A DNA stretch of 64,000 bases. Origin: Acidobacteriota bacterium (GTDB taxonomy: Bacteria > Acidobacteriota > Blastocatellia > Pyrinomonadales > Pyrinomonadaceae). Within the stretch, counting starts at the first letter, position 1, and every line of letters starts with the position of its first letter. Below the pieces are notes generated by a model. It was not told where the DNA came from. It saw only the letters and a program-made list of their open reading frames with translations, and did no database searches. A program made the position numbers and the translations under genes. The DNA is taken from the NCBI GenBank assembly GCA_016715115.1, contig JADKBM010000011.1:992001-1056000 (forward strand), written 5' to 3'. Of this stretch, positions 26,859 through 35,813 are shown piece after piece.

Positions 26859-27039
26859 TCAAAACGTTCGCAGGAAGCGACATGTGTTCGATCACTTATC
26901 GGGACGTCACGCGTGAACGCGTAACTCCTACAGGTTGAGCAAATCCAAAATACGCAATCCGCAATCCCAAATGTGTGGGCTTGCCGAAAAACGCGCATCC
27001 CGCGCGCTCCCTGAATCCAATACAGAAGAGGAAGAAGTT

Positions 27040-27255
27040 ATGTCGAAAGAAAACGCCGCCGCCCAAGGGAGTCAGTTGTCAGCCGCGTTCCCGCTGACCG
27101 TCGCCGCCAAAGGGACGCGGAATCCGCGACGGTACGGATACGTGGCCCGTATGCGTCAACAAGCCGCAGAGCGGCGGCAGAGTTTAGCCGTGGCGCGTAA
27201 GCCCACGGTGACCGGGCAACAGTCATCAAGCCGCGTCAGCGGCGGCAGAATTTAA
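27040..27255 (+). CDS. Doubtful small basic protein
   Basis: A 71-residue frame starts at an ATG preceded by AGAGGAAG. The last third is built of REP-type repeat DNA, and I recognise no family. It could be a remnant extended by repeats or a chance frame. Confidence 0.25.
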   Translation: MSKENAAAQGSQLSAAFPLTVAAKGTRNPRRYGYVARMRQQAAERRQSLAVARKPTVTGQQSSSRVSGGRI

Positions 27256-27340
27256 CCGTGGGTTTCAACCCACGGTAAGCTTCGAAAAGGGCCGCGCGTC
27301 GCGTCAGCGACGACCCGAATCAGCCGTCGCTGACGCGACG
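27256..27340. repeat. Composite REP-like palindromes, copy 1
   Basis: A short stem CCGTGGGTTTCAACCCACGG (27256-27275) is followed by a perfect 16-bp inverted repeat, CGTCGCGTCAGCGACG (27297-27312) with its complement at 27325-27340. The same pair occurs at 51070-51150, and the 16-bp stem also at 58517-58558. Confidence 0.85.
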
Positions 27341-27401
27341 AGATACGAATTCACGAGTTCCCGTGTGTTGAAACCCACGGCGAAATTCAGGACATCGCTA
27401 C

Positions 27402-27594
27402 GCGATTCGGATCCTCGCCCTCTGGGCCGAGGCGCTCGACGAGTTCAAGTCGGCCGCGATCGTCTCGTTCCGGTTCTGGAACGATATCGCAAACGCTGAT
27501 CTTGAAAGCGAAACCGACGACGAGATGCTCAGCAACGCGCTGGAACTCGAAAAATCCCTGAAGTCCGTCGCAGGCGCGATCGAAAGCGCGGCCG
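27402..27594 (+). pseudogene. Gene remnant of unknown family
   Basis: One frame reads as amphipathic protein (IRILALWAEALDEFKSAAIV and SNALELEKSLKSVAGAIESA) without a start, bounded on the left by repeat DNA and on the right by a hairpin sequence shared with 61313-61345. I take it as the tail of a lost gene. The family was not recognised. Confidence 0.35.
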
Positions 27595-27680
27595 ACGGCG
27601 ACGCGCGGAAACATCTCCGCGCGGGGCCGGGTGACGTCTGCCCGGTTTCGCCAGCCGGTTCGTGCCGCAAAGCCCCGGAG

Positions 27681-29321
27681 TTAACCGCGAGTCCGCAGAT
27701 CGGCCGCCTTTCGGACCAATTCGAGAAACTCGCTTCGATAGGCCTTGAGATCGTAGCCCCGGGCGGCATTCGCCATTTGCCAAACTGAATTCAGATTGGC
27801 GTTGCCCTTGTAGCGCGAATCGCGGAGCACCATCCCGAACGCCGCGACCGCCGAGGCGAAACGCAGATTGTCCGACGCAGTCTCGAATCCTGCTTGCCGG
27901 TCGAGCAATCCCATTGTCAGAAGTTTGCTTTCGACGCCGGTCGGCTCTTTGTAACGGAGCTTGACCGTCAAAAGCTCGTCAGAAAACTTCGTGTCCGAAG
28001 GTTCGACCTTGCCGTATCTGAGTTCGCCGGTGCCCGGATTGTCGATCTTGCCGCCCGCCGGGACGATCTCGTAAAGCGCCGTAACCGAATGCCCGGCGCC
28101 GATCTCGCCGGCGTCCTTCTGATCGTCCTCGAAATCACGATTGGCGAGCAGTCGGTTTTCATAGCCGATCAAACGATAGCCGGCGACCTTTGCCGGGTTG
28201 AATTCGACCTGGATCTTGACGTCCTTGGCGATCGCATAAAGTGTCCCCGCGACCTGTTCGCCGAGCGCTTTGCGCGCCTCGTCCTGCGAGTCGATGTAGG
28301 CGTAGTTGCCGTTGCCTTTGTCGGCGAGGCGCTCCATCATCGAATCGTTCAGATTTCCGGTTCCGAATCCGAGAACCGATAGAAAGATGCCGCTCCGGCG
28401 TTTTTCCTCGATCAGTTCGACCAGCGCCGAATCACTCGTCGTCCCGACGTTGAAATCGCCGTCGGTCGCAAGGATCACCCGGTTGTTGCCGTTTTCGATG
28501 AAGTTATCCTTCGCCACTTTGTAGGCAAGGTTGATTCCCTGCCCGCCGTTGGTCGAACCGCCCGCCTCGAGCCGGTCGAGCGCGGCGATGATCTCTCCTT
28601 TGTTGCCGGCCGATGTCGACGATAGCGCCAGACCGCTAGCGCCGGCGTAAACGACGATCGCCACGCGGTCGCGCGACGAAAGCTGATTGACAAGCGTTCG
28701 CAGGCCCTGTTTGAGCAGCGGAAGCTTGTCGTTCGACGCCATCGAGCCCGAAACGTCGAGCAAAAAGACAAGATTAGACGGCGGCGTGTTCTCGAGCGCG
28801 ATCTTCTTGCCCTGCAGCCCGATCATCACGATCTTGTGGTCCGCGTTCCAGGGGGCCGTCGCGACCTCGGTGTTGACCGAGAACGGAACCTCGCCCATAG
28901 GCTGCGGATAATCGTATTCAAAATAGTTGATCAGCTCCTCGATCCGAACCGCGTCCTTGGGCGGCAATTGGCCATCGTTCAAGAAACGGCGTACGTTGGT
29001 GTACGCCGCGGTATCGACGTCGATCGAGAATGTCGAAAGCGGCGCCCGCGACGCTTCGAGAAACGGATTTTCGGTGATCTCGGCGTATCGCTCGCCGCCC
29101 GCCGATTTCTCCATGCGGTCTTCGCGCATCGTCGAAGTCGAATTCGACGTGGAACTTGCCGAATTCGAAGAATTCTGCGTCGAATAGCCCGGCGCGGAAT
29201 TCGCCGGTTTTGAATGTTGTGCCGATTCGGGCGCGCTTTCGCCGCACGCCGAAAGAAAGATCGCGACCAAAAGAAAAACGGCGATCAACGATCTGCCGCC
29301 AAAATCATCAGCCCTTCTCAT
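27681..29321 (-). CDS. YfbK-like von Willebrand factor A lipoprotein
   Basis: The 546-residue protein has a lipoprotein signal ending in FLSAC (lipidated Cys about 23), a Ser/Asn-rich linker, the VWA-associated N-terminal domain (SRAPLSTFSIDVDTAAYTNV), a VWA domain with the metal site DVSGSMAS, and a C-terminal DUF3520-like region. The set matches YfbK-type proteins, whose function is unknown but probably adhesive or scaffolding. I chose ATG at 29321 because it is preceded by AGAGGAC and begins the signal peptide. Confidence 0.88.
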   Translation of the reverse strand: MRRADDFGGRSLIAVFLLVAIFLSACGESAPESAQHSKPANSAPGYSTQNSSNSASSTSNSTSTMREDRMEKSAGGERYAEITENPFLEASRAPLSTFSIDVDTAAYTNVRRFLNDGQLPPKDAVRIEELINYFEYDYPQPMGEVPFSVNTEVATAPWNADHKIVMIGLQGKKIALENTPPSNLVFLLDVSGSMASNDKLPLLKQGLRTLVNQLSSRDRVAIVVYAGASGLALSSTSAGNKGEIIAALDRLEAGGSTNGGQGINLAYKVAKDNFIENGNNRVILATDGDFNVGTTSDSALVELIEEKRRSGIFLSVLGFGTGNLNDSMMERLADKGNGNYAYIDSQDEARKALGEQVAGTLYAIAKDVKIQVEFNPAKVAGYRLIGYENRLLANRDFEDDQKDAGEIGAGHSVTALYEIVPAGGKIDNPGTGELRYGKVEPSDTKFSDELLTVKLRYKEPTGVESKLLTMGLLDRQAGFETASDNLRFASAVAAFGMVLRDSRYKGNANLNSVWQMANAARGYDLKAYRSEFLELVRKAADLRTRG

Positions 29322-29441
29322 AGTTTTTTGTCCTCTCAAAAAGAAAATTGCAAGTTTGAAGACTTGCCGAAACCCCTTTTGCGGAAGGAACGATTCGGCC
29401 GCCTCAAACTTGCAACGTCGGGGGGACAAAATTCAGAAAAT

Positions 29442-29756
29442 TCAGCGCGTCGTCGGTCTCGACGCTTTTCCGTGCACAAACAGCACCGGGACGGCCGGCG
29501 AAACGGCTGAGTCCGGCATCTGGTTCGCCGACGCCTCGAACCTGCCGTAGAGATTCGCAAGGGCACGGTCGAAATCGATTCCGTCGGATTCGATCACGAG
29601 CCGAGCCTTGCGCGAATCCGAAAACGGCCGCTTGATCTCGGCGACATCACGGTAATTCATCGTTTCGTCCGGATCCGAGATGTCGAATCGTTGGACGATG
29701 AAAACGCGTTCCGGCGCGGGCCCGGCGCCGCTCCAGGTCAGTTCCACTTCCGTCGT
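29442..29756 (-). pseudogene. 3' part of a gene split by the IS21-family element
   Basis: This part encodes VELTWSGAGPAPERVFIVQR onward to the stop (about 104 residues). Removing the insertion and one copy of the CGTCGT target repeat joins it in frame to the piece at 31946-32111. The combined protein would be about 160 residues: an N-terminal membrane anchor and an exported domain. The family is not recognised. It lies behind the VWA gene's promoter side on the same strand. Confidence 0.75.
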
Positions 29757-29812
29757 TGTCAATCAGCGTTAATTTTTGACCCCTTTACAGGCGTTAGTTT
29801 TTGACCCCCCCT

Positions 29813-30637
29813 TTAGTCATTGTTGTCCGGAGTTGTGGAAGAGTTGGCGGCAATTGCCGCCAACTCTTCCACAACTCCCGTGCGCGCCGCGGCGGCCCGC
29901 TTTTCCTTGAGCCGGTAGCTTTCGCCCCGGATGTTGATCACCGTCGAGCGGTGGAGCAGCCGGTCGAGAGCCGCGCTCGCCATCACCGCGTCTCCGGCGA
30001 AGACCTCGCCCCAGGCCGCGAAGGCCTTGTTGCTCGTCAGGATGACCGCTCCCTTGCGTTCGTATCTCTCCGAGATGACCTGAAACAACAGGCTCGCCTC
30101 GGGAGGTTCGAGCTTCAGGTAGCCGACCTCGTCGATGATCAGCAGTTTCGGGCGCGTCAGGTTCTTGATCTCGCGCGAGAGCCGGTTCTCGTGCATCGCC
30201 CGCACGAGTTTGCGCGCGATGTCGACGGCGGTCGTGAAATAGACGCGGTGCCCGAGTTCCGCCGTCATCACCCCGAGCCCGATCGCGAGATGCGTCTTGC
30301 CCACTCCGGGCGGCCCGAGAAAGACGATGTTCCGCCCTTCGGCCAGAAAGCGCCCCGTCGCCAGTTCGTCAATGAGCCTCCGGTCAACGCCGGGCTGCGC
30401 CTTGAAATCGAATTCGCCAAGCCTCTTCGGGTACGGAAAGCGCGCGAACTGCAGGCTCAGCGCGACGCGCATCTCCTGCCGGTGCCTGACCTCGCCTTCG
30501 AGCAGCCGCCCGAGGAACTCCGTGTAACTCCAGTCCTCGGCGGCCGCCCGCTGGGCGATCGTGTCAAGATTGACCGCGGCGGTCTTGAGATCAAGTTCGC
30601 CGAGCGCGGACGATGCCATATCTTCGTAGACCTTCAT
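29813..30637 (-). CDS. istB: IS21 helper ATPase
   Basis: The 274-residue protein has the IstB AAA+ signature: Walker A FLGPPGVGKTHLAIG and Walker B KLLIIDEVGYL, with the sensor-1 segment VILTSNKAF. IstB loads on target DNA and stimulates the IstA transposase. A poly-acidic or basic oddity is absent; length is normal. Its start overlaps the istA stop. Confidence 0.92.
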   Translation of the reverse strand: MKVYEDMASSALGELDLKTAAVNLDTIAQRAAAEDWSYTEFLGRLLEGEVRHRQEMRVALSLQFARFPYPKRLGEFDFKAQPGVDRRLIDELATGRFLAEGRNIVFLGPPGVGKTHLAIGLGVMTAELGHRVYFTTAVDIARKLVRAMHENRLSREIKNLTRPKLLIIDEVGYLKLEPPEASLLFQVISERYERKGAVILTSNKAFAAWGEVFAGDAVMASAALDRLLHRSTVINIRGESYRLKEKRAAAARTGVVEELAAIAANSSTTPDNND

Positions 30638-31879
30638 CAGCCGATCACCTCCTCGTAGGCGACGAGCGGAGCTACAGCCACGGTCTCGAACAGAACCCGT
30701 CCCGATCTCTTCGGCGGCGCCTCCTGCGTTTCAACCGTCAGTTTCCACATCGCCGCGACATGCGCCGGATCCGCCACGCTTTCGCCGGATTTGAGCGACC
30801 GCCGGTGTTCGGCGATGACCGTCTCGCCCGTGCGCACCGTCACCCGGCGCTCTCCCTGCTCGACCACCACCTTGCGGCCGACCGCTTCCGGCGGCACCGA
30901 GTACTTCACGCCCCCGATCGAGACGTACCCGTCGACGCCCACCTTCCGCGTCTTCCAGACCGACGGCCGGTATCGCGGCGCCGACCCGTACGGCGTCAGG
31001 CCCTCTTCGGGCAGCAGGTCGAAGGGCCGCTTTCCGGTCGTCGCGTGTTTCCGTCCGTTCGCCTCTTCCAGCCACGCCGCGCCCTGTGCCTGAAGATCCG
31101 CAAGGTCGGCAAACTCCCGCCCCTTGATGAAGTTGTCCTTCAGATACCCGACCGCGCGTTCCACCTTCCCCTTAGTTCGCGGCCGGTACGGCCGGTGCGT
31201 CCTCGGCGCGATCCCGTAGTGATTCAGAAAGTCGGCCATCTGCGGGTTCAGTTTCCCGCACGGAAGGCGCACCTGCGCCATGTTGTCGAACAGGATCGTC
31301 TCCGGCCAGCCGCCGAAGTAGGCGAACGCCCTCTCAAGGCATCCGATCAGCTCCGGCATCCGCATCCGCCGCGTGTACTCGACGTACATCGCCCGCGAGT
31401 ACCCGAGCACCATCACGAACGCGTAGATCTTTCTCCGGCGGCCTTTTTCGTCAATGTACGACCCGATCTCCGCCCAGTCGGCCTGCGCCTGCTTGCCGGG
31501 CGGCGTCTCGAACCTCACCGTCGCCTTCGCCGACACCTTCGCCCCGACGTCCAGTTCCCGCAAGTACCGCCTCACGATGTCCCACGATCCCGCGAATCCC
31601 ATTCCCCGGATCTCGCCCGTCAGCCGAACCGCGCTCAGACCCGTCTTCTCGTACCGCTTCTTCAAATAGTCCTTGTACGCGTCCAGTTTGGAACCACGTT
31701 TCGTTTCGGCGGCGCGCTGGCGAACCCTCGCGCAGAACCTTGCGGACCGTGTTCCGCCAATATCCCGTCATCCGGCAGATCTGCTTTATCGACTGCCCCT
31801 CCCTTTTCAAGTCTTTGCCCTCCATCCATTCCTCCATTCCAAGCATTCCCGATAACCTCCGTTTCACGAAAGTTATCAA
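30637..31879 (-). pseudogene. istA: IS21 transposase, frameshifted
   Basis: The N-terminal HTH part (GQSIKQICRMTGYWRNTVRK) is in one frame. From about 31690 the protein continues in the next frame (SKLDAYKDYLKKRYEKTG) through the DDE integrase core (QAQADWAEIG, TILFDNMAQ) to a normal C-terminus. A +1 change near 31700 in a GC-rich run separates them. The likely original start is ATG at 31846. Either the element is inactive or the frame change is a sequencing error. Confidence 0.85.
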
Positions 31880-31945
31880 AAATGCCGTCCAGGGGGGTCA
31901 AAAACAAACGCATGCTAGGGGGTCATTTTCTCACGCATAATGACA

Positions 31946-32111
31946 CGTCGTGAACCTCCGTGAGTCGAGATCGTAGTATGACGATCCGACCCTCAGCTCA
32001 AGTTCGCCGCCGGCCGGTTTCCGCTCCCGAATTCGGGAATTGGCCAAAAACGCGCCGAACAAACCGACGATCAAGACAAAGATCGCGACACCGATCAGAT
32101 GTTTTCGCATC
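31946..32111 (-). pseudogene. 5' part of the gene split by the IS21-family element
   Basis: Starting at ATG 32111 (preceded by GGAGGTG), it encodes a membrane anchor (HLIGVAIFVLIVGLFGAFLA) and a short exported stretch ending SYYDLDSRRFTT, where the insertion occurs. It joins in frame to 29442-29756 when the element is removed. Confidence 0.78.
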
Positions 32112-32586
32112 AGATTTCACCTCCAGGCTAGTTACTGAACGCGTGGCAACGTTAATCTTGCACGCCGACGGGATTTTCGGCGAAAGAAGTGACGCCGCCG
32201 AATTTCTTCGCCACCGTCCTCTGAAGATCAACGACTTGTTCAAGAATTGAACTTGCATCAACTAATGAAAGGTTTGCCCGCGAATTCCCACGAATCGGCG
32301 CGAATACAATTCTGTCCGAACCCGTTCGAACAAACCCCTTTTCAATACCTTGGCCCGTCCAATGGCCCAATTCCAAAAAACCGGGATCTTTTTCGGCGCG
32401 CGCCGGACCGGATTTCCATTCGCGCCGATTGGCGAAGATTCGCGGGCAAAACTCGCTATTGCGCAACCTGGTTTGAATCCTATTACTGCAACTAAATTAG
32501 ATTCAGCGAATTCCCGCTCTTTGCGATCTTGGTGTTCTCCGCGCGGGAAAATGCCTGATCGAGCACAACCTTAGCCAAGACAGGTC

Positions 32587-32695
32587 AGTACCATCTGCGG
32601 TAGCGGATGGTTGGCCGCCGCAGTCTGCAGCCGCAGCGGTCCGATCAGCAAGCTCGTATTCCCATCGTCAACCATCCGCTACCGCAGATAGTACT
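32587..32695. repeat. Long palindromic mini-element, copy 3
   Basis: Arms 32587-32613 and 32669-32695 match with one mismatch and contain the same ACCATCTGCGGTAGCGGATGG core as the copies at 811 and 13822, but the loop is unrelated. It lies in the 760-bp gap 32112-32871, which otherwise shows nothing I can call a gene. Confidence 0.8.
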
Positions 32696-32871
32696 GATCT
32701 TTCTTGCCTGCGCGGGCATTTCCTGCGAAGTTATCGGGGATCGCAGAGCAGTTCGGTCCGCAGCGCGGTCCGGGCGCACGCGAAAAAACGGACGGCGCCG
32801 AATTTCTTCGACGCCTTCACTCAAAGGCTTAAAAGCCTGGTTGAAGTTGAAACGGATCGTAATGGATTGAG

Positions 32872-33921
32872 CTATTCGTCCCCGAACCCGAGAAAGACAG
32901 GCTCCGGTGTAAGTTCGATCCTGAATCGCTCGCGGACTGCGTCGGCCACTTCGGTCTTCAAGGCGAGAATCTCTTCTGCCGTCGCGTTTCCGCGGTTCGT
33001 GAGCGCGAGCGAATGGCGCGTAGAGATTCCGGCTCGGCCTTTTGTGTAACCCTTTTTGAAGCCGCTGTTTTCGATCAACCAGGCGGCCGGTATCTTTACC
33101 AGGCCGGCGCCCGCCTCAAAATAGGGGACCGTGCCCAATCCAAGGGCGTAGGCGTGTTCGGCGATACTCGTATAATGCTTTCGCGGAACGATCGGATTTT
33201 TGAAGAAAGACCCGGCGCTGTTTGAATCCGCGCCGCCCTGGCGGACGAGCATCCCCTTTTCCGCGCGGATCCGCAGCACCGTTTCACGTGTTTCGGAAAG
33301 GGTCGGGCTACGGTCGCCGAAGTGATTCTTCAGATCCTTGTATTCGATCTTCGGAGTCCCGCCGGGGATCAATCGAAACGCGACCGAGAGCACCACGTAT
33401 CGATTGCGGGCGGTCGAATTGAAGATGCTCGACCGGTATGCAAAACCGCAATCCGTATTCGCGATATCGACGATCATCATACTCTGAAGATCGAGCGCGC
33501 GGACCGACTCGATCGTTTCGGACACTTCCTGACCGTACGCGCCGACGTTCTGAACCGGTGTTCCCCCAACGAATCCCGGGATTCCGCTGAGACATTCGAT
33601 CCCGGCCAGATCCTCCGCGACGCAGAACGCGCAGAACTCGTCCCAATCTTCCCCCGCGGCCGCCACGATCAGATCGCCGTGCCGGCTGATTCCCTTGATG
33701 CCGATTTGCAGGACAAGCCCTTCAAACCCTTGATCGGCGATCAGGACGTTGCTCCCGCCGCCGAGAACGAACAGCGGCAAACTTCGCTCCCGCGCGAATC
33801 TGACGGATTGAACGACCTCATCCTCGGTTTCGGCGCATACAAAAAAACGCGCCGCGCCGCCGATCTTGAATGTCGTCAGCGGCGCGAGCGGCCTGTTTTC
33901 AAGAATCCGAAGCGGTTTCAT
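32872..33921 (-). CDS. murB: UDP-N-acetylenolpyruvoylglucosamine reductase
   Basis: The 349-residue FAD enzyme reduces enolpyruvyl-UDP-GlcNAc to UDP-MurNAc in peptidoglycan synthesis. The FAD domain motif LFVLGGGSNVLI and the active-site serine segment NSAGSFFKNP are present. The C-terminal region includes the Tyr loop seen in type I (E. coli-like) MurB. The start lies directly after the stop codon of the upstream TPR gene with no gap, so the two are probably co-transcribed. Confidence 0.95.
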   Translation of the reverse strand: MKPLRILENRPLAPLTTFKIGGAARFFVCAETEDEVVQSVRFARERSLPLFVLGGGSNVLIADQGFEGLVLQIGIKGISRHGDLIVAAAGEDWDEFCAFCVAEDLAGIECLSGIPGFVGGTPVQNVGAYGQEVSETIESVRALDLQSMMIVDIANTDCGFAYRSSIFNSTARNRYVVLSVAFRLIPGGTPKIEYKDLKNHFGDRSPTLSETRETVLRIRAEKGMLVRQGGADSNSAGSFFKNPIVPRKHYTSIAEHAYALGLGTVPYFEAGAGLVKIPAAWLIENSGFKKGYTKGRAGISTRHSLALTNRGNATAEEILALKTEVADAVRERFRIELTPEPVFLGFGDE

Positions 33922-35772
33922 CTAGAACGGGAGCCTCGGTATCTTGTTGATGGTCTTGTCTTTGATCTTGTTTTCGACCTTTCGCTTTTGTTCGTCGATC
34001 TTGCCCTTGAGCACGCTGTCGAGCCGGCCTGCAAGCGTTGGATCGAGCTTCTTAAGCTGCTTCATCGTCTTCTCGGCGCCTTTCTTGTCGCCCGACGCAA
34101 ACTGCGCTTCGCCGAGATTATAGTAGCCGTAGGCGAACTTGTCGTTGATCCCGACAACCCGTTGAAACGCCGAGACAGCCTCCGCGAGCTTTCCCCATCC
34201 GCGGAGCGCCTTGCCGAGTTCATTGTGCGCGAAGTACCAGTCGTCTCGAAGTTGAACCGCGCGGCGCAGCGCGCCTGTCGCATTCTCGTAATCGTTGAGA
34301 CCGTTCAGCGCCGTTCCGAGATTGACATATGCCGACGCCAGATTCGGATTCAGTTCTGTTGCCTTTTTCGACGCGTCCCGGCCCTTGCCAAGTTTGACGG
34401 CCGCATCGGCCTGTCGACCAGCCTTGAGATCCTCTTCAGCGGCACGGTTTCTGGCCCACCCGACATTCGAATAATCGGTCGCGTCGCCGCGCATATCGGC
34501 CGCCGTGTCGAGACGCTCCGACGCCTTGTCCCACTTGTTCTCTTTGCCGAGACAATAGCCCCAGCTCGAGTAAAGCTCCGGGTCGTCTTTTACATATTCC
34601 GCCGCGACTCCGTACTGGGCATTCGCTTTCGGATAATCCTCGGTTTGACGGTACGATTCGGCGAGATTGGCGTTGGCGTCACCGTGAGTCTTGTCGATGG
34701 CGATGACCTTCTGATAGCTTTCGGCCGATTGCGCGAACTTCTCCTGGTTGTACTGGGTCGTCGCCAGATCGAACGCCGCGTCGGTGTAGGACGCGTCGAT
34801 GAAAACCGCCTTCTGAAAATCCGAAACGGCGGCATCGTCTGCGCTCCGGCGATTGTTGGCGGCGCCGCGATAGTAATATGCTTCGGCGTAATTCGGGTCA
34901 GCCTTGAGGGCCGCATCGATCGCCTGAAGCGCCCGGTCGGCATCGTTCTGTTTCAAGCTCACGAGTCCGAGGTAGAGCTTTGTCTCGGCATCCTGCGGTT
35001 CGGCCGAATCGGCGATCTTCAGATTCGTTTCGGCCTTCGCGACCTCGCCTTGCTCGTAATAGAGTACTCCGAGCCGTCCGTTCGCGTTCGTGAGGCTGGC
35101 GTCGGACGCGGTCGCTTTTTCGTAATTGGCGATCGCCATCGTCGAATTCTCTTGGGACTCGTAGAGATTTCCGAGTCCTGCGTAGGCCTCGCCGTTCTTC
35201 GGGTTGTGCTTGATCGAATTATTGTACGCGGCCATCGCCTCGATCGGTTTGCCCGCTTCCGCGAATTCATCGCCCTGTCGCGCGTACGCCTCGCTGAGCC
35301 CTAGCTTTGCATCCGTGTACTTCGGATTGAGCGCCGAAGCCCGTTCGAACGACTTTGCCGCGGCCGCGTTGTCGTTCTCATCGAGGTAAGTTTCTCCGGC
35401 GCCGGCGTAATCGAGCGCGGCCTTTGATTTGGCGGCCGCAGTTTTTGGAGTGGTCTTGGCAACGGTTTGCGGATCGACCTTTTTGAACCGCGGCCGCGTC
35501 GAGCGCGACCGGGAAGCCGCGATCTGCGTCTTCAAACGTTGCGATGCGCGTTTGCGCTTTGCGACGTTCCGACGCGGAATATATCCGTTCTTGACGTACG
35601 CACTTCTTTTCTTCGCCTTACGGCTTTCCTTGAAGGTGTAAACGCTCGCCCCGCCGGAAAAATCTTCGGACGTCATCACGTCCTGACCAAAAGCGGCGGA
35701 CGCATCGAACAGCAGAATACCGCCGATCAAAAATGCCGAAAGCAACTTCTTTGGAACCGCACGAAACATCAT
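33922..35772 (-). CDS. Secreted TPR-repeat protein A
   Basis: The 616-residue protein has a signal peptide (to about 30, AFGQD), a motif TSEDFSGGASVYTFKESRKA, a basic Arg/Lys-rich linker, and about 13 TPR units (for example NPKNGEAYAGLGNLYESQEN and NPNLASAYVNLGTALNGLND). The C-terminal 40 residues are Lys-rich. TPR arrays bind partner proteins. It is a paralogue of the next gene, which shares the post-signal motif. Confidence 0.85.
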   Translation of the reverse strand: MMFRAVPKKLLSAFLIGGILLFDASAAFGQDVMTSEDFSGGASVYTFKESRKAKKRSAYVKNGYIPRRNVAKRKRASQRLKTQIAASRSRSTRPRFKKVDPQTVAKTTPKTAAAKSKAALDYAGAGETYLDENDNAAAAKSFERASALNPKYTDAKLGLSEAYARQGDEFAEAGKPIEAMAAYNNSIKHNPKNGEAYAGLGNLYESQENSTMAIANYEKATASDASLTNANGRLGVLYYEQGEVAKAETNLKIADSAEPQDAETKLYLGLVSLKQNDADRALQAIDAALKADPNYAEAYYYRGAANNRRSADDAAVSDFQKAVFIDASYTDAAFDLATTQYNQEKFAQSAESYQKVIAIDKTHGDANANLAESYRQTEDYPKANAQYGVAAEYVKDDPELYSSWGYCLGKENKWDKASERLDTAADMRGDATDYSNVGWARNRAAEEDLKAGRQADAAVKLGKGRDASKKATELNPNLASAYVNLGTALNGLNDYENATGALRRAVQLRDDWYFAHNELGKALRGWGKLAEAVSAFQRVVGINDKFAYGYYNLGEAQFASGDKKGAEKTMKQLKKLDPTLAGRLDSVLKGKIDEQKRKVENKIKDKTINKIPRLPF

Positions 35773-35813
35773 CTTGCCTTAACCGGCCGGAAACAACCTC
35801 GGCCGGTACGATC

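Larger units (their letters stand above)
29757..31945. mobile_element. IS21-family insertion sequence with 6-bp target repeat
   Basis: The 2189-bp element begins TGTCAATCAGCG and ends CGCATAATGACA; the ends are imperfect inverted repeats that extend into multiple TTTTTGACCCC-like blocks, as expected for IS21. It carries istA and istB. CGTCGT flanks both sides (29751-29756 and 31946-31951), giving the insertion duplication. The insertion point is inside a small membrane-protein gene. Confidence 0.9.

Noticed and set aside
32152..32466. Minus-strand 104-residue frame between the IS21 element and murB
   Set aside because: Composition is random-like, there is no ribosome-binding site, and no family is recognised; the region seems non-coding.
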